Under the pieces are notes generated by a model. That model worked only from the letters and a program-made list of their open reading frames with translations, had not been told where the DNA came from and did no database searches. Of a stretch of DNA of 64,000 nt, positions 7,613 to 15,835 are shown in pieces. The stretch's first letter is position 1. Each line of letters starts with the position of its first letter. Origin of the DNA: Sulfurimonas sp. HSL3-7 (GTDB lineage: Bacteria > Campylobacterota > Campylobacteria > Campylobacterales > Sulfurimonadaceae). The stretch spans positions 1,736,001 through 1,800,000 of the forward strand of contig NZ_CP147919.1 in NCBI RefSeq assembly GCF_039645985.1, read 5' to 3'. Position numbers and translations under genes: made by a program.

Positions 7613-8974
7613 ATGAGGATGATAAGCAGCTTGCTTGCAATAACTCTGTCCCTCTACGGGGCTGCCTTGCCTGGTGAGCATGATCTCACTTTAGATGAGG
7701 CGATAGAGATCTTAAAAGAGGACAATCTTGATATCAAGGCAGCGCAGTATGAGCTGCAGAGCACTCAGGCAAAAACGGCGCAGGCCAGTGCTATGAACTG
7801 GGGTACGCTTGACCTTATCCTCAACGCCTCCAACTCCGATGATGCCGGCAATGTCTTCGGTTTCAAACTGACATCGCGTCAGGCAACCTTCGGAGATTTC
7901 GGGTTTGCTGACTTTGACATGACTAATCCGGACATTTTAACCGTCAAACCTGAAGACCTCAATAACCCCGGCAGTACCAACTTCTATCAGACAAAACTCG
8001 AGTACACCCTGCCGATCTATGCCGGCGGCAAGATCAGCGGCTACACCGACATCAGCCGTTTTATGGAGAAGATGCAGGGACTCGAAAAAGACAAAACCGT
8101 CAATGACAAGATCTACGAAACACGAAAAGCCTTCTATGATATGGGGCTTCTTGAACAGGCGATCAAAAATCTCACCACCATCAATGAAAACATTGCAAGG
8201 CTTGAGAATACCACCCACTATATGATCAAAGAGGGATATGCAAAACGCATCGATCTGCTTGAAGTCCAGGCAAAACGTTCTAACGTCGAACGCAAACTCC
8301 ATGAGATGAAAGCGAACGAAGATCTGCTCTATCACTATCTGAGCTTTCTGCTCAACCGTGAGGTCAAGCAGATCAAGGTGCCTGAATCCGAGGTCAAAGC
8401 AAGTGCTTTTTCCACAGAAGAGATTCTTAATCGTAATGTCGACATCAAGAAAGCGGAGACCGGTCTTCAGATCCGCCGCAGAATGGTCGATGTCTCCCAC
8501 TCAGGTTATCTTCCTATGGTCGGTCTGAAAGCGGATGTCCAGTCTTCGGCTATCGACCTGGATAATTATGATATGATCGATAACGGTTCATACACGGCAG
8601 GCGTTCAGCTCAAATGGAACCTCTTCAGCGGCGGATCGGACGCCAACAAAGTCCAGGAAGCCAAGGTCAACGCACTGAAAACGAAAACGCAGGTCGAACT
8701 GGCTAAAAAAGGGATCGCCCTGCAGGTGGACAAGATCCGGACCGAGATAGAATCGCTTGATTATGAGATCGAAAGCCTGAGTAAAGAGCTCGAGCTTTCG
8801 ACCGAGATCTATAAAAGCTATGAAGAGCGTTACCGTGAACAGCTCGCTTCGATGAACGATCTGATCATCAAGCAGTCAGAACAGATCGAGAAGGTCCTGA
8901 CCCTGCTTGAAGTCAAGAACAAACGTAATGAGCGTGTATTCGCCCTGGAAAAATTAGCAAACGGAGAGCAATAA
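7613..8974 (+). CDS. TolC family outer-membrane channel protein
   Basis: This 453-residue protein has a signal peptide and two repeats of the outer-membrane-efflux (OEP) type with long coiled-coil helices; LDEAIEILKEDNLDIKAA at the N-terminus and WNLFSGG in the second half are typical. It should form the outer-membrane duct of a tripartite pump. AAGGAG stands before the ATG. The stop overlaps the start of the adaptor gene (TAATG), and adaptor and RND permease genes follow, so the three components are made together. Substrate is unknown. Confidence 0.92.
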   Translation: MRMISSLLAITLSLYGAALPGEHDLTLDEAIEILKEDNLDIKAAQYELQSTQAKTAQASAMNWGTLDLILNASNSDDAGNVFGFKLTSRQATFGDFGFADFDMTNPDILTVKPEDLNNPGSTNFYQTKLEYTLPIYAGGKISGYTDISRFMEKMQGLEKDKTVNDKIYETRKAFYDMGLLEQAIKNLTTINENIARLENTTHYMIKEGYAKRIDLLEVQAKRSNVERKLHEMKANEDLLYHYLSFLLNREVKQIKVPESEVKASAFSTEEILNRNVDIKKAETGLQIRRRMVDVSHSGYLPMVGLKADVQSSAIDLDNYDMIDNGSYTAGVQLKWNLFSGGSDANKVQEAKVNALKTKTQVELAKKGIALQVDKIRTEIESLDYEIESLSKELELSTEIYKSYEERYREQLASMNDLIIKQSEQIEKVLTLLEVKNKRNERVFALEKLANGEQ

Positions 8975-9765
8975 TGAAAAAACTAGCACTACTACTCGCA
9001 CTGGCCGGTTCACTTCTGGCAGAGGGGTTGACCCTTTCAGGTACGGTTATCTCGGATAACGAAAAAATGATCACAAGCCGTTTTATGGGATTTGTCACTA
9101 CTGTCAAGGCGAACGAAGGTGATTACGTCAAAAAGGGGACCCTTCTCTACTCCATCGACTCCAAAGAGATCGATGCCTCCATCGCCCGTGTTCAACTCGG
9201 CATCTCGCAAGCACAGCTGGCGCTGCAGATGAACCAGAACCAGCTTAACAACGTACGTCTTAACCTTGCACGCCACAAACGTCTTTTGGAAAAGAACATG
9301 GTCTCCAAATATGAGGTCGAAAACCTTGAACTTGCCGCAAAAAACATGGAAGACATGGTCGCCATCAGCAAAAAACAGGTCGAACAGGCCAACGCACAGC
9401 TCAAAGAGGTTAAAAACCAGTACAAATATCTTCATATTAAAGCACCGAACAACGGCGTAATCATTGCCAAGAACATCAAGGTCGGCGAAATGGCGATGCC
9501 GGGGATGCCTGCCTATGTCCTCTCCGATCTCGATTCGCTTAAGATCACAGCCGATATTGCAGAAAGCGATCTAAAACGTATAAAAGTCGGGACAGCCGTC
9601 GATGTCACAATCCCTTCCGTCGGCGTTACGTCTACCGGTAAGATCTCTGCGATCATCCCAAGCTCAAATCCGATGACCCACTCTTTCCGTATCAAGATCG
9701 CTTTTGAGAACAAAACAAAAGAGACGGTCTACCCGGGTATGTATGCCACTATCGTTGTCAAATAA
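8974..9765 (+). CDS. RND efflux periplasmic adaptor (HlyD/AcrA family)
   Basis: This 263-residue secreted protein has a signal peptide (MKKLALLLALAGSLLA), a split biotinyl-lipoyl domain (ANEGDYVKKGTLLYSID and KAPNNGVIIAKNIKVGE), an intervening coiled-coil hairpin (about residues 65-145) and a beta-barrel domain. It is shorter than AcrA (~400 residues) because little follows the barrel. It links the inner-membrane RND pump to the TolC-like channel encoded upstream. Translation is coupled to the preceding gene, and 9 bp separate it from the permease. Confidence 0.9.
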   Translation: MKKLALLLALAGSLLAEGLTLSGTVISDNEKMITSRFMGFVTTVKANEGDYVKKGTLLYSIDSKEIDASIARVQLGISQAQLALQMNQNQLNNVRLNLARHKRLLEKNMVSKYEVENLELAAKNMEDMVAISKKQVEQANAQLKEVKNQYKYLHIKAPNNGVIIAKNIKVGEMAMPGMPAYVLSDLDSLKITADIAESDLKRIKVGTAVDVTIPSVGVTSTGKISAIIPSSNPMTHSFRIKIAFENKTKETVYPGMYATIVVK

Positions 9766-9774
9766 GGAGAGTAG

Positions 9775-11364
9775 ATGAAACATAAAGCCTATGTGCCAAA
9801 GGACAGTGCCGGGAAACTGGCCCGTGCCTTTATCCGTAATCCCTTAACCTCGGTTCTTGGTGTTTTTCTATTGATAATGGGCTACCTCTCCTTGGAGATC
9901 ATGCCGCGAGAAGAGAACCCGCAGATGGTCGTGAGCGGTTCGACCGTTATTGTCGCTATGCCGGGTGCCACCGCCAAAGAGGTCGAAGAGGTCATTGTCA
10001 AACCGCTTGAGCGTAAGCTCAAAGAGGTCAAAGGGGTCGAGCACATCTACGGTTCGGCCATGGACAATGTCGGCGTCGTCAATGTCGCCTTCTTTATCGG
10101 GGAAGAGAAAGAGAACTCCAACCTCAAGGTCTACGACAAGATCATGCAGAACAAGGACCTCTTTCCGAAAACGGCCCTTGAACCGACCATCAAACCGCTT
10201 GACATCGATGTCGATATTCCCATCGTAAGTGTCGCTTTCTTTGCCAAAGACAAGACGATAGCCGCCACAAACCTCTTCGATTATGCCAAAGAGATGCAGC
10301 ATCATATCAACGGCCTTGACAATGTTGCCGTTACGGCACTCAAAGGGGGCCACCAGCACCAATACAACATCCTGGTCGACCTTCATAAGCTTTCAGGCTA
10401 CAACCTCTCTATGGGGCAGATCACACAGGCAGTGCAGTCCGTCGCCTACAATGTGCCCGATGTAAAGAACCGTACCAAGGAGAACGAGATCATCATGGTC
10501 GGTGTCAAAAATGCTATTGAGGACAAAGAGGATATCGCAAATATCATCGTTGCCCAGTACATGGGGGCTGCGATCTACCTGAAAGATATCGCAACGGTGG
10601 AAGACTCGTTTGACAAGCAGAACTTTAAATCTGCACTGGTAAGTGTCAAAGACGACAAGGGCAAATTCTCGCCGCTCCAGGAGCAGGTAACACTGACCAT
10701 CTCAAAACTTCAAGGGACCAATGCCGTAATCATCGCTGACGAAGTGAAAAAAGAGCTTAGCCGCTACAAAGAAGAGATGGCGAAACACGGCATCAGTTAC
10801 GTCATCACCCGTAATGACGGCGAACGTGCGAATGAAGCCGTTAATGAACTTGTATTTCACCTGATACTCTCTATAGTGATCATAGCGCTTCTTTTGATCT
10901 TTGTCCTGGGTTGGAGAGAGTCATTGATCGTCACCTTTACCGTTCCGGCCATTTTGGCGATCACCCTCTTCGTCGCCTATCTGACCGGACAGACTATTAA
11001 CCGTATCACCCTTTTTGCCTTCCTGCTGAGTCTGGGTCTTCTGGTCGATGCAGCCATTATCGTTATCGAAAACATCCACCGCCATTACCATGACACCGAT
11101 GCCGCCAAGCGCGATGCCGATGAACTGATGGTCGAGGCGACCGATGAAATCGGACCACCGACCAATATTGCGACGCTTGCCATTATCCTGACCATGGTAC
11201 CGATGGCCTTTGTCGGCGGGATGATGGGACAATTTATGAAACCGATCCCGGCAAATGTACCGGTTGCCCTGATCGCATCACTCTTTGTCGCCTACATCTT
11301 CACACCCTATCTGGCAGTCCGTCTGCTTAAAAAACCGGAACATCATGATGGAGGAGAAAAATAA
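9775..11364 (+). CDS. RND efflux permease, N-terminal half
   Basis: This 529-residue protein matches the first half of an RND permease: TM1 near residues 22-42, a porter region, then TM2-TM6 (about residues 355-515). The TM4 proton-relay region reads GLLVDAAIIVIEN. D425 corresponds to AcrB D407, while the second Asp of AcrB (D408) is Ala, as in some other RND classes. The protein ends soon after TM6 with a short charged tail, where the cytoplasmic linker of a full-length pump would begin. The next gene supplies TM7-TM12 and overlaps it by one base (TAATG), so the two halves are translationally coupled and probably assemble as one pump. Confidence 0.9.
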   Translation: MKHKAYVPKDSAGKLARAFIRNPLTSVLGVFLLIMGYLSLEIMPREENPQMVVSGSTVIVAMPGATAKEVEEVIVKPLERKLKEVKGVEHIYGSAMDNVGVVNVAFFIGEEKENSNLKVYDKIMQNKDLFPKTALEPTIKPLDIDVDIPIVSVAFFAKDKTIAATNLFDYAKEMQHHINGLDNVAVTALKGGHQHQYNILVDLHKLSGYNLSMGQITQAVQSVAYNVPDVKNRTKENEIIMVGVKNAIEDKEDIANIIVAQYMGAAIYLKDIATVEDSFDKQNFKSALVSVKDDKGKFSPLQEQVTLTISKLQGTNAVIIADEVKKELSRYKEEMAKHGISYVITRNDGERANEAVNELVFHLILSIVIIALLLIFVLGWRESLIVTFTVPAILAITLFVAYLTGQTINRITLFAFLLSLGLLVDAAIIVIENIHRHYHDTDAAKRDADELMVEATDEIGPPTNIATLAIILTMVPMAFVGGMMGQFMKPIPANVPVALIASLFVAYIFTPYLAVRLLKKPEHHDGGEK

Positions 11365-13085
11365 TGTTTAAAAAATTTGAAGAACTCATCCATGCTGGGC
11401 TTCAGAGCAAACGCAAGAAAATGATGATCCTGCTTGGGACACTGTTCGCTTTTATTCTATCGGTTGCCATGCTGCCGACCGAGATCGTTCTGGCAAAAAT
11501 GCTGCCGGGCAAGAACAATGACACCTTTACCGTCTATATCGACCTCCCTGAAGGCAGTTCTATCCAGCAGACACAGAAAGTGAGCGAATGCGTGGTCGGG
11601 TTCATCCATAAAGAGCGCGAAGTCCTCGATACCGAAGTCTTTTTAGGCATGGGGGCACCGCTTGATTTTGCAGGTCTGATCAAAGGATCGCACTTCAAAT
11701 CCTCTGAGAACCTTGCCGAAGTAGTTGTTAACCTTACTAAAAAACACCACAGAGACGAACCCTCCTACATGATGGTGCAGCGTATGCGACCAGCCATCCA
11801 GAAAAGTTGTGAGACAATCGTGCCCAAGACAAACATCAAATTCGTAGAACCGCCCGCAGGACCGCCGACAATGGCTGCCGTCGTTGCCGAGATCTACGGG
11901 CAGGACAGTGACGGTATCCGCCATCTGGCAAAACGTGTAGAGAAGGTCTTTAAAAATACCGAAGGGCTGGTCGACATCGACATCATGCAAGATGCCATCT
12001 ACGACAAGTTCGAGATCAAGGTCGACAGCATCAAGATCGCCAAATCGGGGCTTACCATCAAACAGGTCAATGACATTATCTATCTTGCCTTTGAGGGAAT
12101 GGATATTGCCGTTAAAAACAGTGCCGAGTACAATGACCAGGTACCTATCTTTCTGACACTGAGCGATGAGACCAAAAAGTTTACGAACAAGGACAGATAT
12201 TCGGTAGAAAGCAAACTATCAAGCCTTCGTCTGATGAACCAAAACGGTATGATGGTACCGATCACCGAAGTCGTCAATATCGAATCGGTGAAGTCCAATC
12301 CGATGATCATGAGCAAGAACCTGCACCAGATGACCAATGTTCTGGCAGAGACCGATATGGTCTCCCAGGTCTACCCGCTTATCGATGCAAGAGCGCAGAT
12401 CATGGAGACGTTCGAAGACGAGTACGATGTCACAACGACCGGGCTTTTCAACCTCCAGCTGCAGGAGAAAAAGACAAGCAATATCTACACGCTTCTCTGG
12501 GACGGCGAGATGGAGGTCACACTCGACACCTTTGTCGACCTCGGCGGCGCCTTTATCGCGGCACTGGTCCTGATCTTTTTGCTGATGGTGATCTACTACA
12601 AGAGCTTTGTCCTCAGCGGGATCGTTCTGCTTGGAAGTTTTCTCTCGATCATCGGTGTCATTGCCGGACACTGGATCATGGATCTCTTTACGACAGACAC
12701 CTTCTTCCTGACAGCCACCTCGCTGATCGGCTTTATCGCCCTTATCGGGATCAGTTCGCGGAACTCACTGCTGCTCATCGACTTTACCAAGTCGTTGATG
12801 CATGAGAAGGGAATGCCTAAAACCGATGCGATCGCCTATGCTTCGGCAACACGTGCCAAACCGATCTTTCTGACGGCGGCGGCTATCATCCTTGCTTCGA
12901 CGCTATTGGCTTCGGATGCGGTCTTTGGCGGCCTGGGTGTCGCCCTTATCTTCGGTACCGTTGCCGCCGTCATCGCATCACTGATGATCGTGCCTGTCTT
13001 GCTCCACAATGCCGATCTGGATAAACATTTTGGCTTTAAAGCACGGAAAGCGGTCTCGATCGAAAATCCGGATCATTTTGTCTAA
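11364..13085 (+). CDS. RND efflux permease, C-terminal half
   Basis: This 573-residue protein begins with the short amphipathic segment and TM7 (about residues 19-40). It continues with the second porter region and ends with TM8-TM12. The TM10 motif reads GISSRNSLLLIDF, so R466 occupies the place of AcrB K940. With the preceding half the complex would total about 1,100 residues, close to normal RND length. The break falls at the natural boundary between the two structural repeats, and each half has its own start and stop, which argues against a sequencing frameshift. A hairpin after the stop ends the operon. Confidence 0.9.
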   Translation: MFKKFEELIHAGLQSKRKKMMILLGTLFAFILSVAMLPTEIVLAKMLPGKNNDTFTVYIDLPEGSSIQQTQKVSECVVGFIHKEREVLDTEVFLGMGAPLDFAGLIKGSHFKSSENLAEVVVNLTKKHHRDEPSYMMVQRMRPAIQKSCETIVPKTNIKFVEPPAGPPTMAAVVAEIYGQDSDGIRHLAKRVEKVFKNTEGLVDIDIMQDAIYDKFEIKVDSIKIAKSGLTIKQVNDIIYLAFEGMDIAVKNSAEYNDQVPIFLTLSDETKKFTNKDRYSVESKLSSLRLMNQNGMMVPITEVVNIESVKSNPMIMSKNLHQMTNVLAETDMVSQVYPLIDARAQIMETFEDEYDVTTTGLFNLQLQEKKTSNIYTLLWDGEMEVTLDTFVDLGGAFIAALVLIFLLMVIYYKSFVLSGIVLLGSFLSIIGVIAGHWIMDLFTTDTFFLTATSLIGFIALIGISSRNSLLLIDFTKSLMHEKGMPKTDAIAYASATRAKPIFLTAAAIILASTLLASDAVFGGLGVALIFGTVAAVIASLMIVPVLLHNADLDKHFGFKARKAVSIENPDHFV

Positions 13086-13093
13086 AAAGGCAC

Positions 13094-13119
13094 ATAGATG
13101 ATGTTAAGGCATCATCTAT
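13094..13119. terminator. Bidirectional terminator between efflux operon and HD-GYP gene
   Basis: ATAGATGATG and CATCATCTAT form a perfect 10-bp stem with a 6-nt loop between two convergent genes. On the minus strand it is followed by GTGCCTTTTT; on the plus strand the U-run is weaker (AACTTTT). Confidence 0.65.
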
Positions 13120-13143
13120 AACTTTTACACCTTCAACCAACCT

Positions 13144-15516
13144 CTAATTCAAATACAACTCTATGTCAACTTCATCGATCTGTTCTTTTTTTAAGTGCTC
13201 GTTGGCATAACGTCTATAAACACCAGAACGTAAAAAGAGTTCGAACAGTTCGGCATCGATATGTTGATCATCGCGCATAGAGCGCATGATCTTAAGTGCC
13301 TGAGAGAGGGTTTTTCCTTTTTTATAGGGACGGTCTGAAGCCGTCAAGGCTTCAAAGATGTCGGCAATCGCCATGATTCTTGCCGGTATGGAGAGGTCAT
13401 CGGCATTCAAAGCACGAGGGTAACCTGTGCCTATCAAGGTCTCATGATGCGTTCCCGCATACTCCGGTATGCGTTTCATATCATCCGTGTAAGGCAACTG
13501 TTCGAGCATCCTGATCGACATGATCACATGCTCCTGTATCTTGAAACGTTCCTCTTCACTCAAGGTCCCTTTTTCGATACAGAGATTATAGATCTCACCG
13601 TAATTGTAGAGATGGGTCGGAACATCAAGTTTAAAGCCGGCTTTTTCATATCCCTCTTCATCAAAATCGACACGTTTTACAATATGCTCAGAACGGTCAC
13701 CAAGCAGGTTTTCACGAACAGGAAGAGTGGCCGTATCCTCTTCACTGTAACGCATCAGTTCCGTGTCAGATAGGCCAAGCCTGTCATCAAACCGGCGCAG
13801 CCACGTTCGCTTTCCTATCGTCTGTATGCGATCTTTTCGCGCCTCGCTCATAAACTCGCCGCCGATGTTCGTCTCTGCCACAAAACGGAAATCGTCCGTC
13901 AGGGCCTGATGCTCTTCATCTCTCCATCTCTCCAGCTCTTCTTGATTGTCACCTTTTATGATGCCTTCAAGGTAGGCAATCTCTATATCGCGCCATATCA
14001 CTTCAAAACGGGTGCGTATTTCATGTATCCGGTTATAGATGGTCTCAAGCTTTGTCGCCTTGTCAACAACATACTCCGGTGTTGTTATCTTGCCGCAGTC
14101 ATGCAGCCAGGCACCTCTTTCAAACTCTTCCATCTCATCTTTCGTCGTAAAACTAAATGCTTTTAGCGTTCCGGTGTCAGCTTTGCCGGCCTCTTTAACC
14201 AGCATCGTTGCCAGAATCGGCACCCGTTTACAGTGTCCTCCGGTATAAGGCGACTTGGCATCGATCGCATCGGCGATCAGCCTGATAAATGAGTCCATCA
14301 GCTCTTTCTGCGCTTCCTGATAGGCATTGATACTTTTCGACATCGTTACTAAAGAGTCAGAAAGCTGACTCAGCTCTATGATGTTGGTCTTCACCGTGAT
14401 GACTTCGTCAAAATGACGATGCATGATCTTTTCATTTTCAACCATTAACGCCTTGATAGGCCGAACGATTTGTGACGTCACCAAGATGACAAAGGGTATA
14501 CTAAGTACGAACAAGAGCAACGCAGCCAGTAAAGAGTACGCTATATTGTCCAGATATGGTTTTAACATCTCATCTGTGTCGACACTGATACCAAGGTAGG
14601 TATTAGAGCCATTTTCACGGCTCATCGTCGTCACCATCGCAAAACGTTTCTCATCACCCTCTTCCATGGCAAAAACCTTATCCTTTTCACTTTGAAGGAA
14701 AATCTCACTGACACGTTTTCCTTGTCCACTCACCAGCTCTTTAGATGTAGCGATTTCAATACCTTCTTGGTCAAACATCACGATCTCGCTTGACTCTGCA
14801 AACTTGAGATTTTTAAGAAGCATATGGAGTTTAGGCAGCGTAAAATCCAATGCAAGGACAATACCTGTATCTTCAACCCTCATTGAATAGGTAATACCTT
14901 TTTGCTGGAGGTTGCTAAAGGTGTAGGGATCACTTCTAACTGCTTTATCTGTTACGATCGCCTGCTGGAACCAGGGTCTGCTCGTCGCCATGAAATTTGA
15001 AGGCTCTGAACGTCGCAATATAAGCGAAAGCGATGTATCCAGATAGCTGAAGGTCCTGGTTCTCTTCTCTCCGATTCCCTTGATACCAATAACCATCCAC
15101 CGAGTTTCCTTAGGTGCTTCATAGTGTGTGAACAGCTGTGATGAGCTCTGCATATTGATCACTTCAAAAAAGTCACCGTTACTGTCGCCCTTATAGATGG
15201 CGTATATGTTGTTGTTACGTTTCAAGGTGTAGATAAAGCGTGTAATGATCTCCATAGGGAGCATTTCAGTCACCGGCTTCCTGAGCGCAGGATAGTTCTG
15301 CATTTGATAGAGCATTTCTTTGGCCAGTAGGTCACTGCCAAACATATCGGCAGTAATCTTTTCCGCTGTCTGATAAAATGCGTTCTCGGTAGCTGAAAAA
15401 GCCATCTGCTTACTGAAATAATATTGCATTCCCGAGAACAAAAGTGAAACCGAGGTAACGATAAGAAGTATATAGGTGAGAATGTTAGTACGTATAGTAA
15501 CCTTAGGCAGTTTCAT
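13144..15516 (-). CDS. Membrane sensor with HD-GYP phosphodiesterase domain
   Basis: This 790-residue protein has TM1 (about residues 10-30), a large periplasmic Cache/PDC-type sensor region (about 31-340), TM2 (about 345-367), a HAMP-like linker and a cytoplasmic HD domain. HD is H472-D473 (LHDCGKITTPE). The HHE motif is H690-H691-E692, then GTGYP with Ile695 where most HD-GYP proteins have Asp. ADIFEALTASDRPYK supplies the final metal-binding Asp. About 200 residues lie between HD and HHE, a long insertion known in one proteobacterial subfamily. The likely role is ligand-controlled cyclic-di-GMP hydrolysis. It is monocistronic and convergent with the efflux operon. Confidence 0.88.
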   Translation of the reverse strand: MKLPKVTIRTNILTYILLIVTSVSLLFSGMQYYFSKQMAFSATENAFYQTAEKITADMFGSDLLAKEMLYQMQNYPALRKPVTEMLPMEIITRFIYTLKRNNNIYAIYKGDSNGDFFEVINMQSSSQLFTHYEAPKETRWMVIGIKGIGEKRTRTFSYLDTSLSLILRRSEPSNFMATSRPWFQQAIVTDKAVRSDPYTFSNLQQKGITYSMRVEDTGIVLALDFTLPKLHMLLKNLKFAESSEIVMFDQEGIEIATSKELVSGQGKRVSEIFLQSEKDKVFAMEEGDEKRFAMVTTMSRENGSNTYLGISVDTDEMLKPYLDNIAYSLLAALLLFVLSIPFVILVTSQIVRPIKALMVENEKIMHRHFDEVITVKTNIIELSQLSDSLVTMSKSINAYQEAQKELMDSFIRLIADAIDAKSPYTGGHCKRVPILATMLVKEAGKADTGTLKAFSFTTKDEMEEFERGAWLHDCGKITTPEYVVDKATKLETIYNRIHEIRTRFEVIWRDIEIAYLEGIIKGDNQEELERWRDEEHQALTDDFRFVAETNIGGEFMSEARKDRIQTIGKRTWLRRFDDRLGLSDTELMRYSEEDTATLPVRENLLGDRSEHIVKRVDFDEEGYEKAGFKLDVPTHLYNYGEIYNLCIEKGTLSEEERFKIQEHVIMSIRMLEQLPYTDDMKRIPEYAGTHHETLIGTGYPRALNADDLSIPARIMAIADIFEALTASDRPYKKGKTLSQALKIMRSMRDDQHIDAELFELFLRSGVYRRYANEHLKKEQIDEVDIELYLN

Positions 15517-15596
15517 GAACTATCCTTGAGTAAGTGTAATCCATTGTAACACAATATAATTTAGCTGTTTACAAAATCATGATTGAGAAAAAAGCG

Positions 15597-15689
15597 TTAC
15601 AGACGTACCGTTTTGACGCTGGGGCAAGCCTTTGAGAGCTTATCCTTAGCGACATCTGTGACATCAGAATCGAACAAAATAATCATCAT
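15597..15689 (-). pseudogene. Decayed copy of the serA 3' end (ACT domain tail)
   Basis: Minus-strand translation gives a 30-codon open frame ending in TAA. It contains ILFDSDVTD, a CPSVK segment and a terminal VRL. Intact serA (stop at 16984) ends with ILVDSDVSD, CISVK and a terminal ARL. The two tails align over about 30 residues with one 2-residue gap, and the DNA is visibly similar. An in-frame TAA lies two codons upstream of the ATG, so nothing longer is encoded. This looks like a remnant of an old serA duplication, now separated from serA by the lpxR-like gene. A tiny functional ORF is possible but less likely. Confidence 0.7.
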
Positions 15690-15835
15690 TGTTTATATGC
15701 AAAGATTAATCGTATATAATCTGCAATGGATGATATAATGCAATGCTCTTCTCGTCAGTGGAAGACGGTTACTGCTTTAGTGTAATAGTTTGAAATTATT
15801 TCAATTGTTTAAAAATAGAGTCAAAGTTTTGTCTT
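15690..15835 (+). promoter_or_regulatory. AT-rich promoter region of the lpxR-like gene
   Basis: TATAAT occurs at 15715-15720 and an extended -10, TGATATAAT, at 15731-15739, leaving an untranslated leader of about 90 nt before the ATG at 15836. With the serA remnant this accounts for the gene-poor stretch 15517-15835; nothing else is recognisable in it. Confidence 0.4.

Noticed and set aside
11355-11370. Frameshift or sequencing error as explanation of the split RND gene
   Set aside because: Both halves have complete ends, the junction is a canonical TAATG coupling site and the break falls at the structural repeat boundary. It stays open only until relatives are compared.
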